Source: Chrysophaeum taylorii
Taxonomy: Eukaryota; Sar; Pelagophyceae; Pelagomonadales; Pelagomonadaceae
Direction: 5' to 3'
DNA: 64,000 nt
Assembly: GCA_029834535.1 (NCBI GenBank)
Contig: JAQMWT010000038.1
Location: 1 to 64,000, forward strand
The notes beneath the pieces are model-generated. The model did no database searches. It was given only the letters and a program-made list of their open reading frames with translations, and had not been told where the DNA came from. This document shows, one piece after another, positions 10,301 through 20,219 of the stretch (position 1 is the first letter of the stretch; each line of letters begins with the position of its first letter). The position numbers and the translations under genes were made by a program.

Positions 10301-13300
10301 GGGAGGTCGTGATCGCCGCCGTCCAACAAGATGTCGGTGCGCTAGAGTACGCCGATGAGAGCCTCCGCAAGGACAAGGAGGTCGTCAGCGCCGCCGTCCA
10401 ACAAGATGGCGGTGCGCTAGAGTACGCCGATGAGAGCCTCCGCAAGGACAGGGAGGTCGTCAGCGCCGCCGTTAAAAATGGCAGTGCGCTCGAGTACGCC
10501 GACGAGAGCCTCCGCAAGGACAAGGAGGTCGTCCTTGGTGCCGTCCAACAAAGCGGCTTTGCGCTCAAGTATGCCGATGAGAGCCTCCGCAAGGACAAGG
10601 AGGTCGTCAGCGCCGCCGTCCAACAAGATGGCGGTGCGCTAAAGTACGCCGATGAGAGCCTCCGCAAGGACAGGAGGTCGTCAGCGCCGCCGTTCAAAAA
10701 ATGGCAGTGCGCTCGAGTACGCCGATGAGAGCCTCCGCAAAGACAGGAGGCCGTCCTCGCCGCCGTCCAAAATGTGGCGCTGCGCTAAGTTACGCCGATG
10801 AGAGCCTCCGCAAGGACAGGGAGGTCGTGATCGCCGCCGTCCAACAAGATGTCGGTGCGCTAGAGTACGCCGATGAGAGCCTCCGCAAGGACAGGGAGGT
10901 CGTCAGCGCCGCCGTTCAAAAAAATGGCAGTGCGCTCGAGTACGCCGACAAGAGCCTCCGCAAGGACAAGGAGGTCGTCCTTGCTGCCGTCCAAAAAAAA
11001 GGCGGTGCGCTCAAGTACGCCGGCGAGAGCCTCCGCAAGGACAAGGAGGTCGTCCTTGGTGCCGTCCAACAAAGCGGCTTTGCGCTCAAGTACGCCGACG
11101 AGAGCCTCCGCAAGGACAAGGAGTTCGTCCTTGCTGCCGTCCAAAAAAAAGGCAGTGCGCTCAAGTACGCCGACGAGAGCCTCCGCAAGGACAAGGAGGT
11201 CGTCCTTGCTGCCGTGCAACAAGATGGGGGTTTGCTAGTGTACGCCGATGAGAGCCTCCGCAAGGACAGGGAGGTCGTCCTTGGTGCCGTCCAACAAAGC
11301 GGCTTTGCGCTCAAGTACGCCGACGAGAGCCTCCGCAAGGACAAGGAGTTCGTCCTTGCTGCCGTCCAAAAAAAAGGCAGTGCGCTCAAGTACGCCGACG
11401 AGAGCCTCCGCAAGGACAAGGAGGTCGTCCTTGCTGCCGTGCAACAAGATGGGGGTTTGCTAGTGTACGCCGATGAGAGCCTCCGCAAGGACAGGGAGGT
11501 CGTCCTTGGTGCCGTCCAACAAAGCGGCTTTGCGCTCAAATATGCCGATGAGAGCCTCCGCAAGGACAAGGAGGTCGTCAGCGCAGCCGTCCAAAAAAAA
11601 GGCGATGCGCTCAAGTACGCCGACGAGAGCCTCCGCAAGGACAAGGAGGTCGTCCTTGCTGCCGTGCAACAAGATGGGGGTGCGCTCGAGTACGCCGGCG
11701 AGAGCCTCCGCAAGGACAAGGAGGTCGTCCTTGGTGCCGTCCAACAAAGCGGCTTTGCGCTCAAGTATGCCGATGAGAGCCTCCGCAAGGACAAGGAGGT
11801 CGTCAGCGCCGCCGTCCAAAAAAATGGCAATGTTCTCGAGTACGTCGACGAGAGCCTCCGCGAGGACAAGGAGGTCGTCCTTGCTGCCGTCCCAAAAAAA
11901 GGCGGTGCGCTCAAGTACGCCGACGAGAGCCTCCGCAAGGACAAGAAGGTCGTCCTTGGTGCCGTCCAACAAAGCGGCTTTGCGCTCAAGTATGCCGATG
12001 AGAGCCTCCGCAAGGACAAGGAGGTCGTCAGCGCCGCCGTCCAAAAAAATGGCAATGTGCTCGAGTACGTCGACGAGAGCCTCCGCGAGGACAAGGAGGT
12101 CGTCCTTGCTGCCGTCCAAAAAAAAGGCGGTGCGCTCAAGTACGCCGACGAGAGCCTCCGCAAGGACAAGGAGGTCGTCCTTGGTGCCGTCCAACAAAGC
12201 GGCTTTGCGCTCAAGTATGCCGATGAGAGCCTCCGCAAGGACAAGGAGGTCGTCAGCGCCGCCGTCCAACAAGATGGCGGTTTGCTAGTGTACGCCGATG
12301 AGAGCCTCCGCAAGGACAGGGAGGTCGTCAGCGCCGCCGTCCAACAAGATGGGGGTGCGCTCGAGTACGCCGGCGAGAGCCTCCGCAAGGACAAGGAGGT
12401 CGTCCTTGGTGCCGTCCAACAAAGCGGCTTTGCACTCAAGTTTGCCGACGAGAGCCTCCGCAAGGACAAGGAGGTCGTCCTCGTTGCCGTCCGCAATTAC
12501 GGAGCAGCGCTCCAGTTTGCCGACGAGAGCCTCCGCAAGGACAAGGAGGTCGTCGTCGCTGCCGTCCGCAATTACGGAACAGCGCTCCAGTACGCCGACG
12601 AGAGCCTTCGCGAGGACAAGGAGGTCGTCCTCGTTGCTGTCCACGTTGACGGAACAGCGCTTCAATACGCCGACGAGACACTCCGCAAGGACAGGGAGGT
12701 CGTCCTCGTTGCCGTCCACGTTGACGGAACAGCGCTTCAATACGCCGACGAGACACTCCGCAAGGAAAGGGAGGTCGTCCGTGCCGCGGTCTTCGACGAC
12801 ATTGAGTTTGGAACCAGACATGCGCTGCAGTATGCCGACGAAGCCCTTCGCAAGGACAAGGAGTTAGTCCTCGCCGCCATCTCAAAAGTGAAAGAAATGA
12901 GTGAGCAAGAAGAATTCGACAAGGCACTAATCTGCCGATTTGGTTTTGCGTTCAAGTACGCCGACGAGATCCTCCGCGGAGACAGGGATTTTGTCCTCCG
13001 CGCCATTAAAGAAGACCCTTTTGTTCTCGAGTACGCGAACAAGGCCCTATGCAAGGACAAGGAGATTATCCTGGCCGCCGTCCAACAAGACGGCGACGCG
13101 CTTAAGTACGCCGACGAGAGCCTCCGCAAGGATAAGGAGGTCGTTCTCGCCGCTGTCCGACAAAACTGGAATAAGTTCGATTATTATGGCAAGATAATGC
13201 CTCGGAAACCGCTTCAATACGCCAACGAGACCTTCCGCAAGGACAAGGAGGTCGTCCTCGCCGCCGTCAAAAAAAATGGCTTCGAGCTCCAGTGTGTCGA

Positions 13301-16300
13301 CGAGAGTCTCCGCAAGAACGAGGAAGTCGTCCTTGCCGCCAAGGCGTCCGTACTCGAGGCTGTCAGCCACGATTACAGGATGTTCGGCTTCGCCGACGAG
13401 ACATTGCGCAAGGAGAAGGCGTTCGTCCTTGCCGCCGTTCAAAAAAATGGCCGTGCGCTCAAGTACGCCGACGAGAGCCTCCGCAAGGACAAGGAGGTCG
13501 TCAGCGCCGCCGTCCAACAAGATGGTGGTGCGCTCGAGTACGCCGACGAGAGCCTCCGCAAGGACAAGGAGGTCGTCCTTGCTGCCGTCCAAAAAAAAGG
13601 CGGTGCGCTCGAGTACGCCGACGAGAGCCTCCGCAAGGACAAGGAGGTCGTCCTTGCTGCCGTGCAAAAAAAAGGCGGTGCGCTCAAGTACGCCGACGAG
13701 AGCCTCCGCAAGGACAAGGAGGTCGTCCTTGCTGCCGTGCAAAAAAAAGGCGGTGCGCTCGAGTACGCCGGCGAGAGCCTCCGCAAGGACAAGGAGGTCG
13801 TCCTTGCTGCCGTGCAACAAGATGGCGGTTTGCTAGTGTACGCCGACGAGAGCCTCCGCAAGGACAAGGAGGTCGTCCTTGCCGCCGTCCAACAACGTGG
13901 CGCTGCGCTAAGTAACGCCGATGAAAGCCTCCGCAAGGACAAGAAAATCGTCCTCGCCGCCGTCTCAAATTATGGCAAATCGCTAAGGGACGCCGATGAG
14001 AGCCTCCGCAAGGACAAGGAAGTCGTCCTCGCCGCTGTCCAACAAGATGGCGCTGCGCTAGAGTACGCCGATGAGAGCCTCCGCAAGGACAGGGAGGTCG
14101 TCCTCGCCGCCATCCAACATGATGGCTCTGAGCGATTGTTCCCGTTCTTTCACCAAGAGTACTACTCTGCGCTAAAGTACGCCGATGAGAGCCTCCGCAA
14201 GGACAGGGAGGTCGTCCTCGCCGCCGTCCAAAAATGTGGCGCTGCGCTAGAGTACGCCGATGAGAGCCTCCGCAAGGACAGGGAGGTCGTCCTCGCCGCC
14301 ATCCAACATGATGGCTCTGAGCGATTGTTCCCGTTCTTTCACCAAGAGTACTACTCTGCGCTAAAGTACGCCGATGAGAGCCTCCGCAAGGACAAGGAGG
14401 TCGTCCTTGCTGCCGTCCAAAAATGTGGCGCTGCGCTAAGTTACGCCGATGAGAGCCTCCGCAAGGACAGGGAGGTCGTGATCGCCGCCGTCCAACAAGA
14501 TGTCGGTGCGCTAGAGTACGCCGATGAGAGCCTCCGCAAGGACAAGGAGGTCGTCAGCGCCGCCGTCCAACAAGATGGCGGTGCGCTAGAGTACGCCGAT
14601 GAGAGCCTCCGCAAGGACAGGGAGGTCGTCAGCGCCGCCGTTCAAAAAAATGGCAGTGCGCTCGAGTACGCCGACGAGAGCCTCCGCAAGGACAAGGAGG
14701 TCGTCCTTGGTGCCGTCCAACAAAGCGGCTTTGCGCTCAAGTATGCCGATGAGAGCCTCCGCAAGGACAAGGAGGTCGTCAGCGCCGCCGTCCAACAAGA
14801 TGGCGGTGCGCTAAAGTACGCCGATGAGAGCCTCCGCAAGGACAGGGAGGTCGTCAGCGCCGCCGTTCAAAAAAATGGCAGTGCGCTCGAGTACGCCGAT
14901 GAGAGCCTCCGCAAAGACAGGGAGGCCGTCCTCGCCGCCGTCCAAAAATGTGGCGCTGCGCTAAGTTACGCCGATGAGAGCCTCCGCAAGGACAGGGAGG
15001 TCGTGATCGCCGCCGTCCAACAAGATGTCGGTGCGCTAGAGTACGCCGATGAGAGCCTCCGCAAGGACAGGGAGGTCGTCAGCGCCGCCGTTCAAAAAAA
15101 TGGCAGTGCGCTCGAGTACGCCGACGAGAGCCTCCGCAAGGACAAGGAGGTCGTCCTTGCTGCCGTCCAAAAAAAAGGCGGTGCGCTCAAGTACGCCGGC
15201 GAGAGCCTCCGCAAGGACAAGGAGGTCGTCCTTGGTGCCGTCCAACAAAGCGGCTTTGCGCTCAAGTACGCCGACGAGAGCCTCCGCAAGGACAAGGAGT
15301 TCGTCCTTGCTGCCGTCCAAAAAAAAGGCAGTGCGCTCAAGTACGCCGACGAGAGCCTCCGCAAGGACAAGGAGGTCGTCCTTGCTGCCGTGCAACAAGA
15401 TGGGGGTTTGCTAGTGTACGTCGACGAGAGCCTCCGCGAGGACAAGGAGGTCGTCCTTGCTGCCGTCCCAAAAAAAGGCGGTGCGCTCAAGTACGCCGAC
15501 GAGAGCCTCCGCAAGGACAAGGAGGTCGTCCTTGGTGCCGTCCAACAAAGCGGCTTTGCGCTCAAGTACGCCGACGAGAGCCTCCGCAAGGACAAGGAGG
15601 TCGTCCTTGCTGCCGTGCAACAAGATGGCGGTTTGCTCGTGTACGCCGATGAGAGCCTCCGCAAGGACAGGGAGGTCGTCCTTGGTGCCGTCCAACAAAG
15701 CGGCTTTGCGCTCAAGTATGCCGATGAGAGCCTCCGCAAGGACAAGGAGGTCGTCAGCGCCGCCGTCCAAAAAAAAGGCGGTGCGCTCAAGTACGCCGAC
15801 GAGAGCCTCCGCAAGGACAAGGAGGTCGTCCTTGCTGCCGTGCAACAAGATGGCGGTTTGCTAGTGTACGCCGATGAGAGCCTCCGCAAGGACAGGGAGG
15901 TCGTCCTTGGTGCCGTCCAACAAAGCGGCTTTGTGCTCAAGTATGCCGATGAGAGCCTCCGCAAGGACAAGGAGGTCGTCAGCGCCGCCGTCCAAAAAAA
16001 AGGCGGTGCGCTCAAGTACGCCGACGAGAGCCTCCGCAAGGACAAGGAGGTCGTCCTTGCTGCCGTGCAACAAGATGGGGGTGCGCTCGAGTACGCCGGC
16101 GAGAGCCTCCGCAAGGACAAGGAGGTCGTCCTTGGTGCCGTCCAACAAAGCGGCTTTGCGCTCAAGTATGCCGATGAGAGCCTCCGCAAGGACAAGGAGG
16201 TCGTCAGCGCCGCCGTCCAAAAAAAAGGCGGTGCGCTCAAGTACGCCGACGAGAGCCTCCGCAAGGACAAGGAGGTCGTCCTTGCTGCCGTGCAACAAGA

Positions 16301-17042
16301 TGGGGGTGCGCTTGAGTACGCCGGCGAGAGCCTCCGCAAGGACAAGGAGGTCGTCCTTGATGCCGTCCAACAAAGCGGCTTTGTGCTCAAGTATGCCGAT
16401 GAGAGCCTCCGCAAGGACAAGGAGGTCGTCAGCGCCGCCGTCCAACAAAAAGGCGGTGCGCTCAAGTACGCCGACGAGAGCCTCCGCAAGGACAAGGAGG
16501 TCGTCCTTGCTGCCGTGCAACAAGATGGGGGTGCGCTTGAGTACGCCGGCGAGAGCCTCCGCAAGGACAAGGAGGTCGTCCTTGATGCCGTCCAACAAAG
16601 CGGCTTTGTGCTCAAGTATGCCGATGAGAGCCTCCGCAAGGACAAGGAGGTCGTCAGCGCCGCCGTCCAACAAGGTGGCGGTTTGCTAGTGTACGCCGAT
16701 GAGAGCCGTCGCAAGGACAGGGAGGTCGTCAGCGCCGCCGTCCAACAAGATGGCTCTGCGCTAAGGTACGCCGATAAGAGCCTCCGCAAGAATAAGGAAG
16801 TCGTCCTCGCCGCCGTCGAAGAAAATGTCTGTGCGTTAAATTACGTCGATAAGAGCCTCTTCATGGACAAGGAGGTCAAACTCGCTGCCGTCCGACAACT
16901 ATTAATCGCCGACGAGAGCCTCCGCGAGGACAAGGAAGTCGTCCTCGCCGCCGTCCAACAAAATGGCAATGTGCTCGAGTACGTCGACGAGAGCCTCCGC
17001 GAGGACAAGGAGGTCGTCCTCGCCGCCGGTCTAGAACCATGA
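7363..17042 (+). CDS. Giant DUF4116 repeat protein (frame broken at 10.67-10.78 kb)
   Basis: DUF4116 repeats occur in large numbers in some protists and giant viruses; their function is unknown. The product starts MDPVSALGGACVGGLLTMIG, with a hydrophobic stretch. It then consists of well over 100 copies of a 25-residue (75-base) unit with core DESLRKDKEVVLAAVQQ and a variable linker such as NGSALEYA. Early units (to about 8.5 kb) are diverged and later ones nearly identical. Longer spacers with EEFDKALICRFGFAFKYADE and ERLFPFFHQEYYSALKYADE occur twice or more. The first frame runs to 10728 and the second from about 10701 to 17042. The switch coincides with four one-base homopolymer contractions. 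Rejoined, it would encode roughly 3,200 residues. I infer a helical scaffold or ligand-binding array; no activity is assigned. Confidence 0.85.
8515..11243 (+). repeat. Segmental duplication inside the DUF4116 gene, copy 1
   Basis: This block matches 12466-15420 in order and nearly base for base, including the unusual long spacers. Landmark sequences at 8833 and 12777 are 3,944 bases apart, and those at 9961 and 14130 are 4,169 apart. The 225-base difference equals three 75-base units present only in copy 2. Copy 1 has three HVDGTALQYADET-type units where copy 2 has two. Confidence 0.85.
12466..15420 (+). repeat. Segmental duplication inside the DUF4116 gene, copy 2
   Basis: This is the partner of 8515-11243. 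It is open in one frame throughout. It shows the uncontracted form of the four homopolymers that break copy 1: GACAGGGAGG rather than GACAGGAGG (twice), seven As rather than six, and five As rather than four. Confidence 0.85.
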
Positions 17043-17617
17043 CGAAGGTGCATCGAGGTACGCCAAGTACTTCGATGTCAGTTGCCCCAAAGTTCCTTCT
17101 TCTCGCGTGTCAATCTTATCCCTACTCCATTTTTCATTCGAAGGCCGATGGAAAATGCCAAATATGGCGCTCACTGAGAGTCTAATAATAAGATGCTTTA
17201 AAGAAGAACGAGGGATCGTTTTGTGTTCGAAAATCGCTAACCGTTGGTTGCGATGGGGGACAGTGCCTAAGCGCGGCGTGCCACGCTCTCGCCCAAACAT
17301 GCGCAGAGCGCATCGCTGCGCGAACCTGGGTGACAAGCGGCTGCGCCAACTTCACAGAGGCAAAGGCGGCCCAAACTCGCCGCATCTACCGTGAGTGGGG
17401 GATCGCCAACGCATTAGGCCGGGCTCGCTGTGCCCTCACCGCCCTCACCCATGTCGCCGCCTCGGGGAACCCCGCCCAGGCCGCCCGATCCCAGCAGGAC
17501 GTCACCCTTCGTCGCACATACGTCCGGCGGCAGCATGCGTACGACCTACGGGCGGGGCCCGTCCTTTCTTCGCCTGCCCCACGCCTCGGCGATGACCCCG
17601 ACTAGGTCCCGCGTACT
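17043..17617. other. Intergenic stretch downstream of the DUF4116 gene
   Basis: Short frames only. A plus-strand run from 17330 (about 91 codons, CANFTEAKAAQTRRIYREWG) looks protein-like but has no recognised family and runs into a dispersed repeat. It could be a transposon or gene fragment. Confidence 0.4.
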
Positions 17618-17723
17618 TATCTCCGCCCGTCAGGCACATCCCTCATACCCCACAAACCCACCCACATCCTTCATGCTCCCCACACACCCCCCCCCTCTCT
17701 TAGCAGTCGACATTTAAAGACAG
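17618..17723 (+). repeat. About 105-base dispersed repeat, copy 2
   Basis: Nearly identical to 2612-2715 and related to 40268-40441 in the opposite orientation. It ends GACATTTAAAGACAGTGCC, whereas copy 1 continues into the ACAAACATCTGTCG block, so sequence identity stops at about GACAG. Confidence 0.85.
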
Positions 17724-18454
17724 TGCCTAACACGCTTGCTCCCTGCGGCGGCCCCGGCCGTCCCGGAGTGAGACGGTGCCTGCTCGCCTCCCGGGCTGGC
17801 CGGTTAGCACCCGGAAAGGAAAGTCCGCGCTGGGAATCATGGGGTTCGCTCGGTTGGGCAGAACGCGACGGACAGGTCGATTGTACGTGGACCAACACGT
17901 CCGCGGCCTGCGACGCTTTTGCACGACCTCGCACAAGACCGCGGTCCGCAGTGGCGGTGCACCATCAACAAGCCCGTCCTCGTCCCTCGCCTCTGCCCCA
18001 ACTGCGTGATTTTCCTCTTTGATTCCGTACCGGCTCCTGCCGGTCCGGCCTGGCTCCCATGCTCCGGAGAGGGCTGAAGTTAGTTAGTTAGTTAGTTAGT
18101 TAGTTCGAAAATGAAGAAGAGGGTCTAAGTCTATTTTCATAGCCGACCGTCAGGATACTACTCTCGAGGACCATGCTGCTAGCCAGAAAAAATCCGACCG
18201 TCGATAGCGTTGAACGCTGCTTGGTGGTAAACCGTTTTTATGAGCTCGATCGCGAAGAGGAGGACGATCATTGTTTTCAAGCGGATCATGTCGGCGCCTC
18301 TCTCTTAAGGGTAGAGCGCGTCGGCTCCACCGTGAATAGAAGAAAGACCCCCTTGGCTTGGCGTAAACTCCTAGAATTCGCCCTTCTAGAATTCACCCCG
18401 GCTTTAAAAAAAAAAAAAGTGGGGTCCGCCAACGGTCAATAACTTAAGTTTGAA
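17724..18454. other. Intergenic stretch with a (GTTA)n microsatellite
   Basis: No supported gene. A GTTA microsatellite of about seven units lies near 18078-18106, and an A run near 18405-18416. The stretch 17728-18060 is rich in short complementary segments (for example CCGGCTCCTGCCGG at about 18029) and contains GGAAAGGAAAGTCCGCGC; see the low-confidence RNA finding. Confidence 0.5.
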
Positions 18455-19915
18455 ATGTTCGCGTCGTCGTCGTCGCAGTTGGTAAAGTCGGCGGCGGTGT
18501 CCCAGGTGTGGCTGGCCGCGACGTGGGAGAAGAAGGTCGGGAAGGCCCAGGTGATATCGGCGGACGTGGGTGCGGCGGTGCGGGCGATCATCGATTCGCC
18601 GCCGTCGCTGCGCGTGGCCTCGAAGCTTCTTTTGGGCGTCGCGCGAATTTACGCTCGGAAAGCTGCGTATCTCGCCGCGGACTGCGCCGAGGCAATGGTG
18701 CGGATCCGGACGGCGTTTCGCGGGGCGGTGGATCTCGCGGTGGCCGTGGCGGCGCCGTCGACGATCACGGTGGCTAACTTCGACGAGATAGACCCTTCGT
18801 TCGAACTCGAATCCCCCGCGATTCCACGAAAACGGCTTCGCGAGGACGAGTGGGTCGTGGCGACGGCCAAGATCGACATGCAGCCCTTATCCCCCGACGC
18901 GAGCGAGGACTCGATGGCTGATCTCGACCCGGTACAGCCTGACGACCTCGAGGACGATTCTGTTCCGCTGCGCCGCGCGTCCATGCTCTCAGACCAGGAC
19001 GAGCCCGTTCCGGTTGTTGACGAGCCCGTTCTGGACCAGGACGAGCCCGTTCCGGTTGTTGACGAGCCGCCGGTGGACCAAGACGAGCCCGTTCCGGTTG
19101 TTGACGAGCCCGTTCCGGACCAGGACGAGCCCGTTCCGGTTGTCGTCGAGTCGCCGGCGGCACCCGTAGTCGACGACGAGGAGGAGGTCCATATCGACGA
19201 AGAGGAGGATGCTCCCCAGGAGCCGGAGGAAGAGGTCGTGGTGACGCACGCGCGGAAGAAGCCGCGGCGCAAGCAGAAGAAGCTGTTCGTCGACGAGCGC
19301 ACCCAGCTGGACCCAAAGCTGATCCGAGAATGGCTCGAGGACACGTCTCCGATCGTGGAAGATCACGTAGTAGATCCGGAAAGTCCGGCGGACTTGTCGC
19401 GACGACCCGTGGACCGGGATCTCCTCGCTGGGCTCGACGACGACCGGATCAATCCGTTGGGAAAACGACGGCGCGTCGCCGAGGATCCGACGCCGGCCAA
19501 AAAAGCAAGGTCGTCGATCGACTCGGACGATACTCCCGAAATTGGTCGTTTCCGGCAGCCGGAACAAATGTCCCCGGATTTCGACGACGACGACGTCCCG
19601 CCCCCCATCTTCGACGACTTGCCGCCGGCCCACGTTCGCGCGCCCTCCCCCGTGCCCGAGGACGAGTTCGTGCGCGAGTGGCACCCGAACACCATCAAGG
19701 TCGCCGCCTTGCTCAAGGACCGGCTCGACGACGGCACGCTCACTTTCGCCCAACTCACGGCCGCCGCCGACCGGGGGACCGTCGTCGGCGTCTTCGTCGA
19801 GCTTCTCCACCTCCACTCGTGGGACTACGTCGCCATGTCCCAGGCTACCCCGCGCTCCGACATTTCCCTCGCACCCGCCCGCAACTTCCACGACCCCATC
19901 CCCGACCTCCCTTGA
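18455..19915 (+). CDS. RAD21: RAD21/SCC1 cohesin kleisin
   Basis: RAD21 closes the cohesin ring by binding SMC3 with its N-terminus and SMC1 with its C-terminal winged helix, and is cut by separase. The 486-residue product has the Rad21/Rec8 N-terminal domain at about 1-90 (VSQVWLAATWEKKVGKAQVI, then LRVASKLLLGVARIYARKAAYL), matching the family's LGxIWxAA and LRxSGxLLLGVVRIYxRK stretches. The C-terminal winged helix is at about 415-480 (NTIKVAALLKDRLDDGTLTF, with VGVFVELLHLHSWDYVAMSQ). The middle is acidic and disordered, as is usual. Unusually, it contains four near-perfect copies of DQDEPVPVVDEP. The length is short compared with animal RAD21, but the domains are complete. A meiotic REC8 paralogue is less likely but not excluded. 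Confidence 0.88.
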   Translation: MFASSSSQLVKSAAVSQVWLAATWEKKVGKAQVISADVGAAVRAIIDSPPSLRVASKLLLGVARIYARKAAYLAADCAEAMVRIRTAFRGAVDLAVAVAAPSTITVANFDEIDPSFELESPAIPRKRLREDEWVVATAKIDMQPLSPDASEDSMADLDPVQPDDLEDDSVPLRRASMLSDQDEPVPVVDEPVLDQDEPVPVVDEPPVDQDEPVPVVDEPVPDQDEPVPVVVESPAAPVVDDEEEVHIDEEEDAPQEPEEEVVVTHARKKPRRKQKKLFVDERTQLDPKLIREWLEDTSPIVEDHVVDPESPADLSRRPVDRDLLAGLDDDRINPLGKRRRVAEDPTPAKKARSSIDSDDTPEIGRFRQPEQMSPDFDDDDVPPPIFDDLPPAHVRAPSPVPEDEFVREWHPNTIKVAALLKDRLDDGTLTFAQLTAAADRGTVVGVFVELLHLHSWDYVAMSQATPRSDISLAPARNFHDPIPDLP

Positions 19916-20219
19916 TGTCTGTCTCACCTTTCCTATTACTGCGGCGACGACAACAAGTACAATAGAGTCTCTTTCTTTGCGACAAGTAGTCTCCTCTTTC
20001 TTCTCCTGTTGCGACAAGTATAATAGAGTCTCTTTCTTCTCCTGTTGCGACGGCGAGGACGACGGAGGGCTCTTGGGGTCGTCAGTGTTCTCCTCTTCCT
20101 TCTTGTCAACGCTGGTGCGAAGAGGCGATCTGATCGTCTCGCTGGTCGTCTCGCCGGTCGTCTCGCCGATCGTCTCGCGCGCCGCCGCCGCCTGGGAGCC
20201 CGTCGCGTCGTTGATGCCC

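Noticed and set aside
7431-16789. Long antisense and alternative-frame open frames (up to 565 codons, Ser/Arg/Thr-rich or VLAEALVGVLER repeats) across the DUF4116 gene
   Set aside because: They mirror the 75-base repeat in the other frames. The absence of stops is forced by the repeat unit and GC content, and the composition is not that of a real protein.
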